A stretch of DNA of 64,000 nt, taken from positions 180,252,361-180,316,360 of the forward strand of contig OY986436.1 in NCBI GenBank assembly GCA_963920525.1. Direction: 5' to 3'. Below, in pieces: positions 44,091-55,109 of this stretch; position 1 is the first letter of the stretch; every line of letters starts with the position of its first letter. The stretch is from Dichetophora obliterata. Lineage: Eukaryota; Arthropoda; Insecta; Diptera; Sciomyzidae. A program made the translations under genes and the position numbers. A model generated the notes under the pieces. It was not told the DNA's origin and did not search any database. It saw only the letters and a list, made by a program, of their open reading frames with translations.

Positions 44091-44162
44091 ACAGCCCTAT
44101 TCTGGCAAACTAACAAATTGTTAACCAGTATTTTGAATATTTCTTTGCCAGAATAGGGCTGT
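44091..44162. mobile_element. 72-bp hairpin mini-element
   Basis: Arms ACAGCCCTATTCTGGCAAA (44091-44109) and TTTGCCAGAATAGGGCTGT (44144-44162) are exact complements around a ~34-bp loop. Sits just past the 3' end of the LINE reading frame. Could be a tiny MITE or part of the LINE 3' region. Confidence 0.7.
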
Positions 44163-44203
44163 TAGTTTTAAAAAAACTATTGATGTTGGTCGATGAAACT
44201 GTT

Positions 44204-46072
44204 TTAAGGAGTAGATGAATTGAAGGGATGTTGTATCTGGATCTTAAGTTTTCTATTTCGGCACATTTGTATACCAAGTGACCAATGGATGTAGGCTCTG
44301 TGTGACAAAAAGGGCAAGGCTGCTTCGCGTGAAAAGTAGTGTTGGTATGTGAGCCTGGTGTGTCCTAATCTTATTCGGGTGAAGACTGTTGTTTTTTTCC
44401 GGCTAATGGAATATTCATACGATGGTGTTGTTTGATTTGGATTGATGGTCTTGTAGTGATGCGCATATTGTTCCCATTTGGCTTTGCTCTGCTCTGAGAT
44501 TGTACTGTCCACTGCTTTACAAATGCCATTTTTGTTTTCTGAGGCGATAGTGATGAGTGGTGATTTTGTTGCAAGCTTGGCTGCATCATCCGCAGCTGTG
44601 TTCCCGTTATACCTTTATGCCCTGGTAACCGTAGGTGTTTTATACCAGACTTTTTTTATAAGAATATCGCGAATTTGCGATATGGTTGTGTTTTTATTTT
44701 TAAAGTTATTGAGTCTGTGCATATGTTGTATTTTTTTTTGATTTTTCAGCAAATTTGAAGAATGGCTTTAGATTCGGCAGTAAAAATTGAAGCGTACCAC
44801 GGTAATGATTCGAGATTCAAGATGTTGTTGAATTCGTCGACAATGCTGAAGGCGTTTGAAGTAAGTGTTTTAGACCCATCAGTGTATAACATTTTCCAGT
44901 CACTGTAATGGTTACGTATTTCTGAAATCATCTGAAAAAAGTTTCAGAATTTGTTTAATTTCTTGAAAAATTATGGAGTTCCAATATAGTGCTTGAGGAA
45001 CGGAGGTGCCAAGGTGGAGCTCGATGAGTGTTTTGAGCCATTGTAATGATTATGTTGTTGTTGTTAGCAAAATACAATGCTAACAATGTTGTACAATGCT
45101 GATGGTTTTTTAGGAGTACGCTTTCGTTTTAATAGTTTTTTGACCACTTCATTTATTTGGGAACCCTTTGAGTGCATTATTCTGAAAATGATTCTTCCAG
45201 TTAATTGAGTGCAGTGGTTTTCTATTTCTGTTAACCCGGATTCGGTTAGTATATTTACGATGGGTATAGATCGAAACGCACGCAATGTGAGACGTACAGC
45301 AGCATGATAAAGGCTTTTGATTTTCTGTAAGTTTCTTTTCGAAGTTGCTCCAAATATAGGTAGGCCGTAATCGATTTTAGAGAGAATGATGGAATGTGCT
45401 ATGTCAAATAAGTGAATTGGTATTACTTTCTAGTTAAGTAATATTGCTTAGACATTTTATTATATTTAATCTATTGTTTAATAATTTACACAAAAAAATT
45501 TATATGGTTAATCTAGAGATGCTTGTTGTTGAATACTAATCCTAATATTTTTAGAGATACTACATTAGTTATGTTTGTATTGTTCAAATTGATACTATTA
45601 TTATTACAACTTAGTTATTTACAGAATGCTGGTGTTTTGGTTTATCTAAAGATACTTTGTATCCACTATAATTAGCCCAATTTGTGAGAATTGAGAACAA
45701 TTTAATTGTTTTATCGATAAAAGTGGCTGAATCCTTGAATTGATGGTAAATATATAAATCATCTGCATAGACGGTGTGTCTAAAAAACTTTTGTTCATCG
45801 ATTAGTTTACTAAGATTGTTTGGTTAAACCTTACCTGTATTTCCCTATTTGAAAGGAAGTTTTTAACGTAATTAACGATTTTAATTCCCAATTTCCATTG
45901 CAGAAGTTTATCTATAAAAGAATGAAGACCAATTCTGTCAAAGGCCTTTTCAGCATCTATCGACAAAACAGATAGATGGCTCTTTGATGATAAAGCATCG
46001 CAAATGTCTTGGTCAAGGGTAAGGAGAGAGTCCATAGTGCTTTTTCCAGCTTTATAGGCTGTTTGCTTAAAT
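44204..46072 (-). pseudogene. I-like LINE: reverse transcriptase and RNase H fragment
   Basis: Read on the minus strand, pieces follow in the order of a non-LTR ORF2. RT begins KQTAYKAGKSTMDSLL near 46070, then SIDAEKAFDRIGLHSF (about 45945). The catalytic box HTVYADDLYIY lies at about 45757-45775. A thumb-region piece, KIDYGLPIFGATSKRN, is at about 45330-45370, followed by LRAFRSIPIVNILTESG. RNase H starts MLYTDGSKT near 44890, with TAESKAI 35 codons later. A C-terminal TRIRLGHTRLTYQHY is near 44370. Frame breaks and an internal loss between the FNQTI piece and YADD show it is dead, and it is 5'-truncated. RT plus RNase H points to the I clade or relatives. Confidence 0.85.
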
Positions 46073-46079
46073 AGAATAT

Positions 46080-47395
46080 AGACTTTTCTGAACTACATAT
46101 AAGTCAACACCAGCTTTAGTTTCAAATCTAGTATCACTAAAATGCAAAATACTAAAAAATGGCTTTAATACAGCTTGGGTTTAAAATTTAGTACAAGCTT
46201 GGATTAAAATATTGCAAAAAAAAAAAAATAGCAAACACCGCGAGATTCGAACATTCGAGATTCGAGATTGGCCTATACATAAAAAGCGCGATAAGCAAAC
46301 ATATGAACAGAGTCGCCTCATATTGAGTCGCAGCATTGCCAGGCTAACTTTTTACGGGTCTTAATTCAAATTTAGTACTTAGATGTACTTCAATTTAGAA
46401 TAAATTGTTTTAAAAACAAAAAGTTATGCAGAGTAGTACCTAAATTTTAACCAAAAAAGATAAATGTAATATTTCTTTTAATTTAAATTCTAGTACAATA
46501 GTTTTAACAAGTTTTAATTATGAGTTAGTATTTGCAAAGTTTAAATTTTTAACGGCAAGGTTTAAAAAAATGCAGTAACATTTTAGTGGGACTGAAATTT
46601 AGTTCAAGATTTCTAACCGTTTGCGTATTTTATGACTTAAAAAATTAATATAAATTACGAGAAGGTCCTTTATGCTGGTGCTGGTAAGACACGCAATATA
46701 ACAATAACTTTCACAACGCATGTTTCAATCTAAAAGAGTATTCAAAGAAGTAGCCGATCTGTATAGAGCTGGAAGGTACCAACTTTTAAGCTGTAAAGTT
46801 ACTGTACGGACCAATATCAGCCTTAACTTTGCCGATTTATTGAAGCAAAGGAGTATAAGTTCTTTTCAGAGAATTTTTTTTAACATATGAGCAATTCTGA
46901 AAAAAATGACCATCTACATTTCCTCACAGTTTTGGATGATAAAAAACAATTTTTGGTGCTTTAAAAAATATCAGCTTCATTAAAAAGTTTTTTTCTTGAA
47001 GATTATGTAGTAACAGGTCATTAAAAAATTAATTTCCCAGGTAGAAATGCCAAAAATAGGCCTTATATGTCATTTCTGTAACCTGTCCTCGATAAAAATT
47101 TTTACAATACAAAGAGCGTAGCCTTCGCGATTTTTATTTCTACATGTTCTAGATGATAAGGTCAAAATATAAAGTTCATCGTGTGTGTGCCATTTAAAAT
47201 AATTTAAAATTTCTTAACGCATATTTCATCTACAAACCCTCGTTTTTACCACTTTTTAATATCGCGCCTTTAAGTAAGCAAAACTAATAGACAAGTATCG
47301 TTTGAGCGCCCTCTCAGTGTGACTTTTTACACTATTTATATTCAAATTTAAAAAATCCAAATGAATTTTAAATGTATTTTTTATCGAAATGAAAG
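46080..47395. other. No gene recognised
   Basis: AT-rich; 46100-46620 repeats AAATTTAGTAC / TTTAGTACAAG words many times in diverged form, probably one decayed repeat. A B-box-like TGTTCGAATCTCG on the minus strand near 46238 hints at another SINE head. No protein match. Confidence 0.35.
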
Positions 47396-47559
47396 TATCT
47401 GTAGGCGAATCTTCTACCGCAGCGCCATCATATAGTGCTACACCAAGTGCTGCTGTTCATCAGACCCCACGCCAGCCCCTAAAACCAGAAAACATGTACA
47501 ATCATAGATTTTGTACAAAAGAAGTGATTATCTAAATATCTCCGCGTAAGTAATGTTAG

Positions 47560-47856
47560 CCAATTAGCTATGAGTAAGAAGAACTATTCTCGTCGGTGCC
47601 CTACGACAACACAAAGCTTATATTCAAGAGACCTAAGACCATACCCCACAGACGATACAGGTTTACTCCGATATGCATACAACAAAATTGGAAGTGTTTT
47701 ATATATCGTAACCAGGCAGAAGAAAAGCGTTTTCTTTGTGTAAGCTATGATTTACTTACGAAGAGAGCCAGCAGTAAATGGAAAAGATGAGATTATTGTC
47801 TTCTACAACAAGACCAAGGGCGGAGTAGACGTAATGGACCAGATGTTATCTAAATA
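47560..47856 (+). pseudogene. piggyBac transposase relic
   Basis: The last part of the frame reads EIIVFYNKTKGGVDVMDQM and LSKYN. 'YN-T-KGGVD-x-DQM' is the signature around the third catalytic Asp of piggyBac transposases, and Asp in GGVD is kept. Upstream RQKKSVFF matches the place of the 'SYVPKKNKxV' strand but carries a stop. Only about 100 of ~580 codons remain. A piggyBac-style terminus with TTAA lies at 48405-48429, which could be its right end. Confidence 0.75.
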
Positions 47857-47929
47857 TAACACTGTTATAATAGCTGCTGATTTTTCCCTTTTGTTTTTTA
47901 TACCATTATAGTTTATACCCGGTGCGCTT

Positions 47930-48215
47930 TGCTTCCCTCCACGCTTATCTCCTAAAAATTTGGCATAATTATGGAAATGCCACGCCCATTTTTAGTTCAA
48001 TTGCCGACAATAATCAAATTAACTAAATTTCTAAATTTTGGTCTAACATGACCCAAACCGTCTGAAATATAGCATTTTTATTAATTAGTGGGTGGTTAAA
48101 GGGGTGCGGCAAAATTTTTAACCATCTCGTACTAAAAACAAATATACAGCCAAAATTTCAGATAGATCGGCTCAGTAGTTTTGGAGTGTATAGTCTAAAT
48201 GTGTATGTAGAAATT
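47930..48215. repeat. Rearranged fragment related to the 8.8-10.4 kb foldback
   Basis: Shares ATAGCATTTTTATTAAT, TGGGTGGTTAAAGGGG.GCG, AACCATCTCGTACT and CGGCTCAGTAGTTTTG with that element, but in circularly permuted order. That suggests the family contains or derives from tandem units. Confidence 0.6.
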
Positions 48216-48404
48216 TAACGGCTACCTGGGTACCTTTATCAGTAGGGTAAGGACTATTCGACTTGGGTCTGCTCTAAAACTACCCAAACAATGCTAGAAA
48301 GCTAAAAATGCGGAAAAACTATAGAAAACGGCTTTTTGTAAGATATCATGGAACCTCAAATTTTTAAAATTTTTTGCTTGATATTCAAAGTCGGTTCGGG
48401 TACC

Positions 48405-48429
48405 CAGGTACCCGTGTCACGAGGGTTAA
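48405..48429 (-). other. piggyBac-like terminus at TTAA
   Basis: On the minus strand TTAA is followed by CCCTCGTGACACGGGTAC and then a repeated GGGTACC. TTAA plus a CCC start is the piggyBac end pattern. About 210 bp away at 48221 CTACCTGGGTACC repeats the inner motif in inverted position. Confidence 0.5.
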
Positions 48430-48526
48430 ACTTCTTTGTTATATTATTAATAGTTCCCGGGCGACCGAGCTTAGCTCGGCCTCCTGCCAAAACCCATGTA
48501 TTTATATTTTCTTCTTTTTGATTGTA

Positions 48527-49432
48527 AAGGGTCCGCAAAATAACTTTTTTTTTTGAAAATTCTATAAAAACAAACTACTGGATATTTTGTCAAATTTATT
48601 TTTTTTTTTTGAAAGTACAATCTTTCCGGTTAATAATGAAGATAATTTCATTCAAATGGCTGCCTCGGCTGGCCATGTAGTAGCCTACACGATCGGTCCA
48701 ATTTTTAAGCACATTATCGATTGTGTGCAGCTGTATTTCACCAATGGCTTCACGAATATTGTCCTTTAAAGCGTCAATTGTTTCTGGCTTGTTGGCGTAA
48801 CACTTATCTTTGAGGGCACCCCACAAATAATAGTTCAACGGTGTCAAATCGCAGCTCCGAGGTGGCCAAACGACATCAGCTCTGCGGCTGATAATGCGAT
48901 CTTCAAAAATAGGGCGCAAAACATCGAGTGTAGCTTCGGCTGTGTGGCACGTTGCGCCGTCCTGTTGAAACCAAATGTTGCCAATATCCTCCTCTTCAAT
49001 TTTTGTGAACAACATGGCCCGATAACGATCGCCATTGACTGTAACGGCCACTTCTTGCTCATTTTCGAAGAAAAATGGCCCAATTATGCCTCTGGACCAA
49101 AATCCGCACCAAACAGTGACTCGTTTTGGGTGCAGCGGCTTTTCAATGTATGCGTGCGGGTTTTCTGTGCCCCAAATGCGACAATTTTGCTTGTTTACAT
49201 ACCCGCCAAGATCAAAATGAGCTTCATCTGAAAAGATGATTTTTTTGGCAAAATCGGCATCTTCTGTAAGTCGATCGCAGGCCCACTTCCCAGCGTTGTT
49301 CAAGCGTATACACAACCATATTCGTTTAGCGAAAAAATAAAACTAATTATCTGTCAAATCAGGCATGAGCTAAGTGTTACCATACACGAAATAAGGACTA
49401 GTTGAAAAAAAAACGTTAGATGGCGGACTCTT
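48527..49432 (-). mobile_element. Mariner-like element, rosa/DD41D type, deleted
   Basis: 906 bp. Ends AAGGGTCCGCAAAATAAC and, in complement, AAGAGTCCGCCATCTAACG, each followed inward by a T-run. TA on both sides (48525-48526, 49433-49434). It carries a transposase lacking its N-terminal DNA-binding part. DD41D mariner-like elements were described from the tephritid Ceratitis rosa, which suits the inferred host. Confidence 0.85.
48596..49315 (-). pseudogene. DD41D mariner transposase, catalytic Asp replaced
   Basis: 239 open codons beginning in the linker (WACDRLTEDADFAKK). First catalytic Asp D30 in SDEAHF; second D119 in QQDGATCH. The third position is N161 in DLTPLNYYLW, encoded AAC, where the family has Asp. 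There are 41 residues between D119 and N161, hence DD41D. The N-terminal helix-turn-helix (~110 codons) is deleted, and a few codons look missing after YRAML. The tail ASRGSHLNEIIF is intact. With no DNA-binding domain and an Asn at the third metal ligand, it should be inactive. Confidence 0.88.
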
Positions 49433-49434
49433 TA

Positions 49435-50380
49435 TATCGATAAAAAAATAAATTTTTTAAGCTACTGTAATTAGGAATTTTCTGAACAATATTTTCACCT
49501 CAACAGTTTAAAAGTACGCATAGCGCCATTAAATGTACATAAATCCGCAAAAAAAAACATTAGTCAGTGATATAATAGACATTTTTTACCGAATAAAAGA
49601 ATTTGGCCGCCTAAATAGGTCAAACACCCCATAGTGGGCTGCTAAATGCTTTCTGCGCTACCACAGTAAATACACGGAAAAATAAAATGGACAGTAGTTA
49701 AAATTATTTACGTGAAAACACGGAGAAAACGAATTTTTCAGAAATGTAACCTAGTTGGATCGATTTTTTGCCTCTGTAATATTGAAAATTTCATCGAAAT
49801 CGCTTGCGATATAAATTTTCCTAATGTCCTAGGTAGGAATGCCAGCAGTTATTCCAGTCCCGGGATTTTTGGAAACACTTCTTGGGATGCACATAGAGGT
49901 ATTTCACCGATTTGGGCTGCCAAAAATCAATTCCATAAAACTCAGAATTGATAGAAAAAAATAGTTTTTGCAGTGTTGAATAGTGTTGAATATGTCCCTA
50001 TGGTCGTACAGGGTTAAATTCAAATGCATGACTTGAATAGAAACTATTTAACGAATAAATTAATTTTGGCTGCCTACAACATTGGGGCATTTGCCCAATG
50101 TGCGCTGCTAAACGAATTTTCTGAGAAATGAGACCTAGTTAGATCGATTTTTCGCCCCGTAAGCCCCTATACTGAAAATTTCAGCGAAATCGCTCGGGCC
50201 ATTTTTGAAAACTCATTTACAAACAAACAAATATTGCTCGTTAAGCAATAAGTTCAAGAAACTAAAACCCGACCACTAAAAAGCACGCTCCAAAAAGTAT
50301 GAAACAAGAAAATGTTCTCATCTGAAATTGTTATGTACAAACAATTCAATATTTTTTGACTATCAAATAAAGAACTTTCT
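49435..50380. repeat. Diverged duplicated segments; piggyBac-like end at 50014
   Basis: The phrase ACGAATTTTTCAGAAATG...CTAGTTGGATCGATTTTT (about 49728) recurs at about 50114, and GGGCTGCTAAATGC (49637) recurs as GCGCTGCTAAACG (50102). A segment was therefore duplicated or split by an insertion. At 50014-50017 TTAA is preceded by GTCGTACAGGG, a piggyBac-style terminus in complement (CCCTGTACGACC). No protein. Confidence 0.5.
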
Positions 50381-50382
50381 TT

Positions 50383-51215
50383 CTGTCCTCTAGACGGCGC
50401 CATATTAAATTCAATTTTACGTCACATAGCCTTTAACCACCGGACGAGGAAAACGCTTCCAACGATACCTCATTTGCCAAAATATGATAAGTAGTTAAGA
50501 AGTAGTGGTTTATTTTATTTTATGTCCCCTAGATGACGCTATATTAACTTGTATGTGATCTTACATTACCTATAACCAGCGGACGATCAAACCGTTTCCA
50601 ACGATAGCTCATTTGTTAAATTCTGATAAGTAGTTTAGAAGTTAGGGGCTTAGTTGACTTTCTGTCCTCTAGAGGGCGCCATATTATATTGAATGTGACG
50701 TCATATGGCCTATAACCAGCGCACGATCAAAATGTTTCCAAGGATACCTTATTTGACAAATTATGATAAATAGTTTAGAAGTTAGGGTTTATTTCACTTT
50801 CTGTCCTCTAGAGGGAGCTATATTTAATTTTATTTGACGTCACATAGTCTATAACCAGCGCACGGTTAAAACGCTTCTTACGATACCTCATTTGTCGAAC
50901 TATGATTAGTAGTTTAGAAGTTAGGGTAGTTTCGAAGATAAGGGTTTAGTTGACTTTTTAACCTCTAGAGGGCGCCATATTAAACTTAATGTGACGTCAT
51001 ATAACTTTTCTTCACCGAAAGGTCAAAACGCTTCTAACGATACCTCATTTGCTTATGTTACTAAAAATTTTTTTTTGTTCATGACTTTATGTCCTCTAGA
51101 GGGCGCTTTCTAAAATTTAATGTGACGTCACATATCTTTTAACCAGCAGACGATCAAAACGCTTCCAACGATACCTCATTTGTCAAATTGTTACAAGTAG
51201 TTTGGTAGTCAGCGT
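50383..51215 (+). repeat. ~140-bp satellite array with CRE-like palindromes, six units
   Basis: Units begin near 50383, 50521, 50661, 50801, 50958 and 51091, each opening CTGTCCTCTAGAGGGCGCCA or a variant. Within each follow (T)GACGTCA-type core, ATAACCAGCGGACGATCAAA, CGCTTCCAACGATACCTCAT and AAGTAGTTTAGAAGTTAGG. Units 3-6 keep an exact TGACGTCA. One unit is lengthened by a ~17-bp internal duplication near 50925. Confidence 0.9.
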
Positions 51216-51236
51216 GGAACAAACACATGAGCTGTT

Positions 51237-54200
51237 TAGAGCACAAGTGGCGTAAGTCCATTTTTTAGGGAAATTGAGTTAAGTACGTAGAAGTGAAGAG
51301 AAAAATGTAACCTATTTATGAGTACGGCCTAGAAACTCCTAGCTTACGTAATCTCTGAACAAAATGCAATACTTTGTTATTGCTCTGACAAATACCATTA
51401 TTTTTTTCAGAGCACAAGTGGCGTAAGTCCATTTTTAGTAGTTTTGAGAAAATCGAACATTTAGAAAAATTCTTAAGATGAATTTCAAGTATGAAGAACT
51501 CAGTTTTGCTTATAAGCTTGAAGCATCCATTATGGAGCTATCCATATCGTAAAAAATAAACCAAATAATACACAAAAACTATGCAGAATATTGCATATTA
51601 TTGTAGTAAAAACATTTGGGATTGCGCCACTGAAAATTATTTAAAATTTATCGTTTCCGCTGTGGAAATCTAATAGGAGATATTTTTCAAGAACTTTTTG
51701 ATGAGGAATGGCAGCATTTTTACCTAGAAGTTGGATAAAACCACCCCTTAGCGATTATTTTCATTATTAAGGGAGATATAAAATGAATGGACTTACGCCA
51801 CTTGTCCTCTAAAAATTTTTTAAAATTTGTCCTTTCCGCTGTAAAAATGTAATGGAAAATATTTTTAAGAATTTTTTGATGAGGATTGACAGCATTTTTA
51901 CATAGAAGTTGGACAAAACTACCCATTAGCGATTATCTTCATTATTAAGGGAGATATAAAATGAATGCACTTACGCCACTTGTCCTCTGAAAATTTTTTA
52001 AAATTTGTCCTTTCCGCTGTAAAAATGTAATGGAAAATATTTTTAAGAATTTTTACATAGAAGTTGGACAAAATCATCCCTTAGCGATTATCTTCATTAT
52101 AATTCAGAAGATTTAAGAAATTGCATCAACTATCAGACTCAATTTCTATTAATTTTTTATTTAGAGACAATCCAATTGTTATTTTCCAACTGAAAAAACT
52201 ACTAAAAAATTTTAGGAAGATTTTTATAAATTTGATTTTCATTAGCGAAGTGCAAGTAACATGCTTACCAGTAGCCAGTAAATTCAGTTTAGAACTACAA
52301 AACAGTTTTTGATTGTGAAAAAACAGTGATAAAATTATTTCTTCGTTAAAAAAGCATGGTAAATTTTTTAACTAATATTTTTATAGTGGTCTCAAACTTA
52401 AATTTAACACGTTCTTACAAAATTCCAAAATTTACAAAAACATTTAATCGAAAAGTGTATATTAAAATTTTTATATAAATGACTCTCGAGTAACACCGGG
52501 TATATCAGCTAGTGATCAATAAAATCATTTCTGATTCAGTTTTCCCGAACGTTACAGTCCCATCCGGTTCACTGATGAGGATGACGGTTCAAGAAGTGTT
52601 TAAGAATTTTTTGATGAGGATTGACAGCATTTTTACATAGAAGTTGGACAAAACTACCCATTAGCGATTATCTTCATTATTAAGGGAGATATAAAATGAA
52701 TGCACTTACGCCACTTGTCCTCTGAAAATTTTTTAAAATTTGTCCTTTCCGCTGTAAAAATGTAATGGAAAATATTTTTAAGAATTTTTACATAGAAGTT
52801 GGACAAAATCATCCCTTAGCGATTATCTTCATTATAATTCAGAAGATTTAAGAAATTGCATCAACTATCAGACTCAATTTCTATTAATTTTTTATTTAGA
52901 GACAATCCAATTGTTATTTTCCAACTGAAAAAACTACTAAAAAATTTTAGGAAGATTTTTATAAATTTGATTTTCATTAGCGAAGTGCAAGTAACATGCT
53001 TACCAGTAGCCAGTAAATTCAGTTTAGAACTACAAAACAGTTTTTGATTGTGAAAAAACAGTGATAAAATTATTTCTTCGTTAAAAAAGCATGGTAAATT
53101 TTTTAACTAATATTTTTATAGTGGTCTCAAACTTAAATTTAACACGTTCTTACAAAATTCCAAAATTTACAAAAACATTTAATCGAAAAGTGTATATTAA
53201 AATTTTTATATAAATGACTCTCGAGTAACACCGGGTATATCAGCTAGTGATCAATAAAATCATTTCTGATTCAGTTTTCCCGAACGTTACAGTCCCATCC
53301 GGTTCACTGATGAGGATGACGGTTCAAGAAGTGTTTAAGAATTTTTTGATGAGGATTGACAGCATTTTTACATAGAAGTTGGACAAAACTACCCATTAGC
53401 GATTATCTTCATTATTAAGGGAGATATAAAATGAATGCACTTACGCCACTTGTCCTCTGAAAATTTTTTAAAATTTGTCCTTTCCGCTGTAAAAATGTAA
53501 TGGAAAATATTTTTAAGAATTTTTACATAGAAGTTGGACAAAATCATCCCTTAGCGATTATCTTCATTATAAAGGGAGTTTTGATATATACCTTTTCGAA
53601 AATTTACCATTGCTCCAAATAACGATAACGATAACGATGAAAACTTATGTTTGTAAAGATTTTTGATTACATTTTTTAATATATTAATAAATATTACATA
53701 TTATTACATTCCTACTAAATAGAAACAATTGTGTTTAATTTCAACTGTGAAACTTTAATAAGAATAAATGCATTCTGGCCTCATCAATTATTCAGAAAAT
53801 CACAAACGGATGTTTTAATCGCACTTCTGAAACTAAATTTTGTCAATCCTTATCAAAAATTTCTTAAAAATATTGTCCATTACATTTTTACAGCGGAAAG
53901 GAGGAATTTCAAAAAAATTTTCAGAGGACAAGTGGCGTAAGTCCATTCATTTTATATCTCCCTTAATAATGAAAATAATCGCTAAGGGGTGGTTTTGTCC
54001 AACTTCTAGGTAAAAATTCTACCATTCCTCATCAAAAAGTTCTTGGAAAATATCTCCTATTAGATTTCTACAGCGGAAACGATGATTTTAAAAAAATTTT
54101 CAGTGGCTCAATTCCACATGTTTTTACTAATATGCAATATTCTACATCATTTTTATGTACTATTTAGTTTATTTTGTACTATATGGATAGCTCCATTTAT

Positions 54201-54240
54201 GCTCTTGACCTAGCTTATAAGCAAAACAAGAAAAATCAAG
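51237..54240. repeat. Large palindrome built on a GGCGTAAGTCC motif
   Basis: The outer arms about 51500-51815 and 53915-54235 are inverted copies (ATGGAGCTATCCATA / TATGGATAGCTCCAT; TCGTTTCCGCTGTGGAAATC against GATTTCTACAGCGGAAACGA). The motif ACAAGTGGCGTAAGTCCATT occurs directly at 51240, 51414 and 53928 and inverted at about 51790, 51968, 52705 and 53440. Inside lies the 735-bp tandem repeat. No transposase. It may be a foldback element that has expanded its core. Confidence 0.8.
51866..53573 (+). repeat. 735-bp tandem repeat, 2.3 copies, apparently identical
   Basis: Copy 1 51866-52600, copy 2 52601-53335, partial copy 3 53336-53573. Every stretch I compared is identical, including the non-coding parts. 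Each full unit contains a piece (about 52250-52515 in copy 1) that is also found, inverted and diverged, at 62163-62450. Perfect identity means a very recent duplication or an assembly artefact. Confidence 0.92.
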
Positions 54241-54363
54241 CCTTATAAAAATGACGTCATCAAAATAATACAACATTCAAGACTTCGAATAAATTAAAAT
54301 ACGGCCATGACGTTATTTTACCTTCGGTTCAGTCGAATATAGTTCCTTTTTATAAGCTTTTAT

Positions 54364-54605
54364 TTAACTTCTCAGTAGTTCCAGTCTTGAAGAAATCTTA
54401 AATGAATCATGTACGATTATTCTTGATCCTTGACGAAACACGCTAATTTGGCCATACATTTCATTGACGAAAATTTCATATAAATGTTCCAATTTCGTGA
54501 AAGACGCAATGCAGAAGCGTCGGGATTTATCATGCACGAACCCAATTTCGAAATATTGAGGAAGTTTTGTTAGCGAAAAGGAGACTGAAATACAAAGAAA
54601 ATTAG
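54364..54605 (-). CDS. Possible terminal exon, C-terminal ~72 codons
   Basis: On the minus strand an ideal 3' splice site (TTTTCTTTGTATTTCAG, about 54584-54600) precedes an open frame. It reads SFSLTKLPQYFEIGFVHDKS then RRFCIASFTKLEHLYEIF and ends at a TAA that overlaps AATAAA. Splice site, balanced amino-acid composition, and stop plus polyadenylation signal together suggest a real last exon of a gene on the minus strand. I do not recognise the protein. No upstream exon was found in the window, and a LINE relic in the other orientation lies directly upstream, so it may itself be a relic. Confidence 0.35.
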
Positions 54606-54965
54606 TCAAGGAATTAAAATCGAAACGTGCTTCCGGTCGAATTCAACGTCGTGCGATATATTTGATAGGGGATAAAAATATTTTATCCTCTCCCAACTCT
54701 ATTGGAAATCGACGTAATGATGGTTTCGTAATGGCCTGACGCCACCACATCGCATGTTTTACAGGTCCACAGGGGCAGCTGACCAAGCACACTCCTTTAC
54801 AATTGCTTTGATGCCACTCACGTTGTAGTGATAATTCGTTCTTTAGTCGTACGGTAAAGTTGTGGAATAGTCTCACTGCGAGCGTGTTTCCCGTCAATTT
54901 TGAACTGTTCAAATTTAAAACAAATCTTCACCGAAACTACTCCATATTTTCAACCTCTAACTAAC
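54605..54965 (+). pseudogene. LINE reverse transcriptase C-terminal tail
   Basis: The plus-strand frame VKELKSKRASGRIQRRAIYL matches the 'LDRVQRRAxRLI' segment that follows the RT domain in CR1/Jockey-type LINEs, and INSxGNRR follows in place. After a frame change, SFFSRTVKLWNSLTASVFPV and FELFKFKTNLHR match the terminal 'FxxRTxxLWNSLPxxVFP...FKxxLHR' tail. Stops separate the pieces. 5' truncation is typical; clade not resolved. Confidence 0.75.
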
Positions 54966-55109
54966 TATCACCCATTTTCCAAATCAACACAATGCTCATA
55001 CATCTATAAGAAACATCACTGGAGCTTTCACTCTACAAAACAGAAAAAAAATTATACCAAATTATCAAAGTCAAACGAATTCGACAGCAATGGCAATGAC
55101 ACCTAAACA

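Noticed and set aside
48944..49231. Plus-strand 95-codon frame
   Set aside because: Antisense to the DD41D transposase.
52121..53047. Two identical 63-codon frames (MHQLSDSISINF...)
   Set aside because: Identical only because they lie in the 735-bp tandem repeat; no family resemblance.
54364..54912. Reading 54643-54912 on the minus strand as an upstream exon of the candidate gene
   Set aside because: The plus strand there codes for a recognisable LINE tail, so the minus frame is its shadow.
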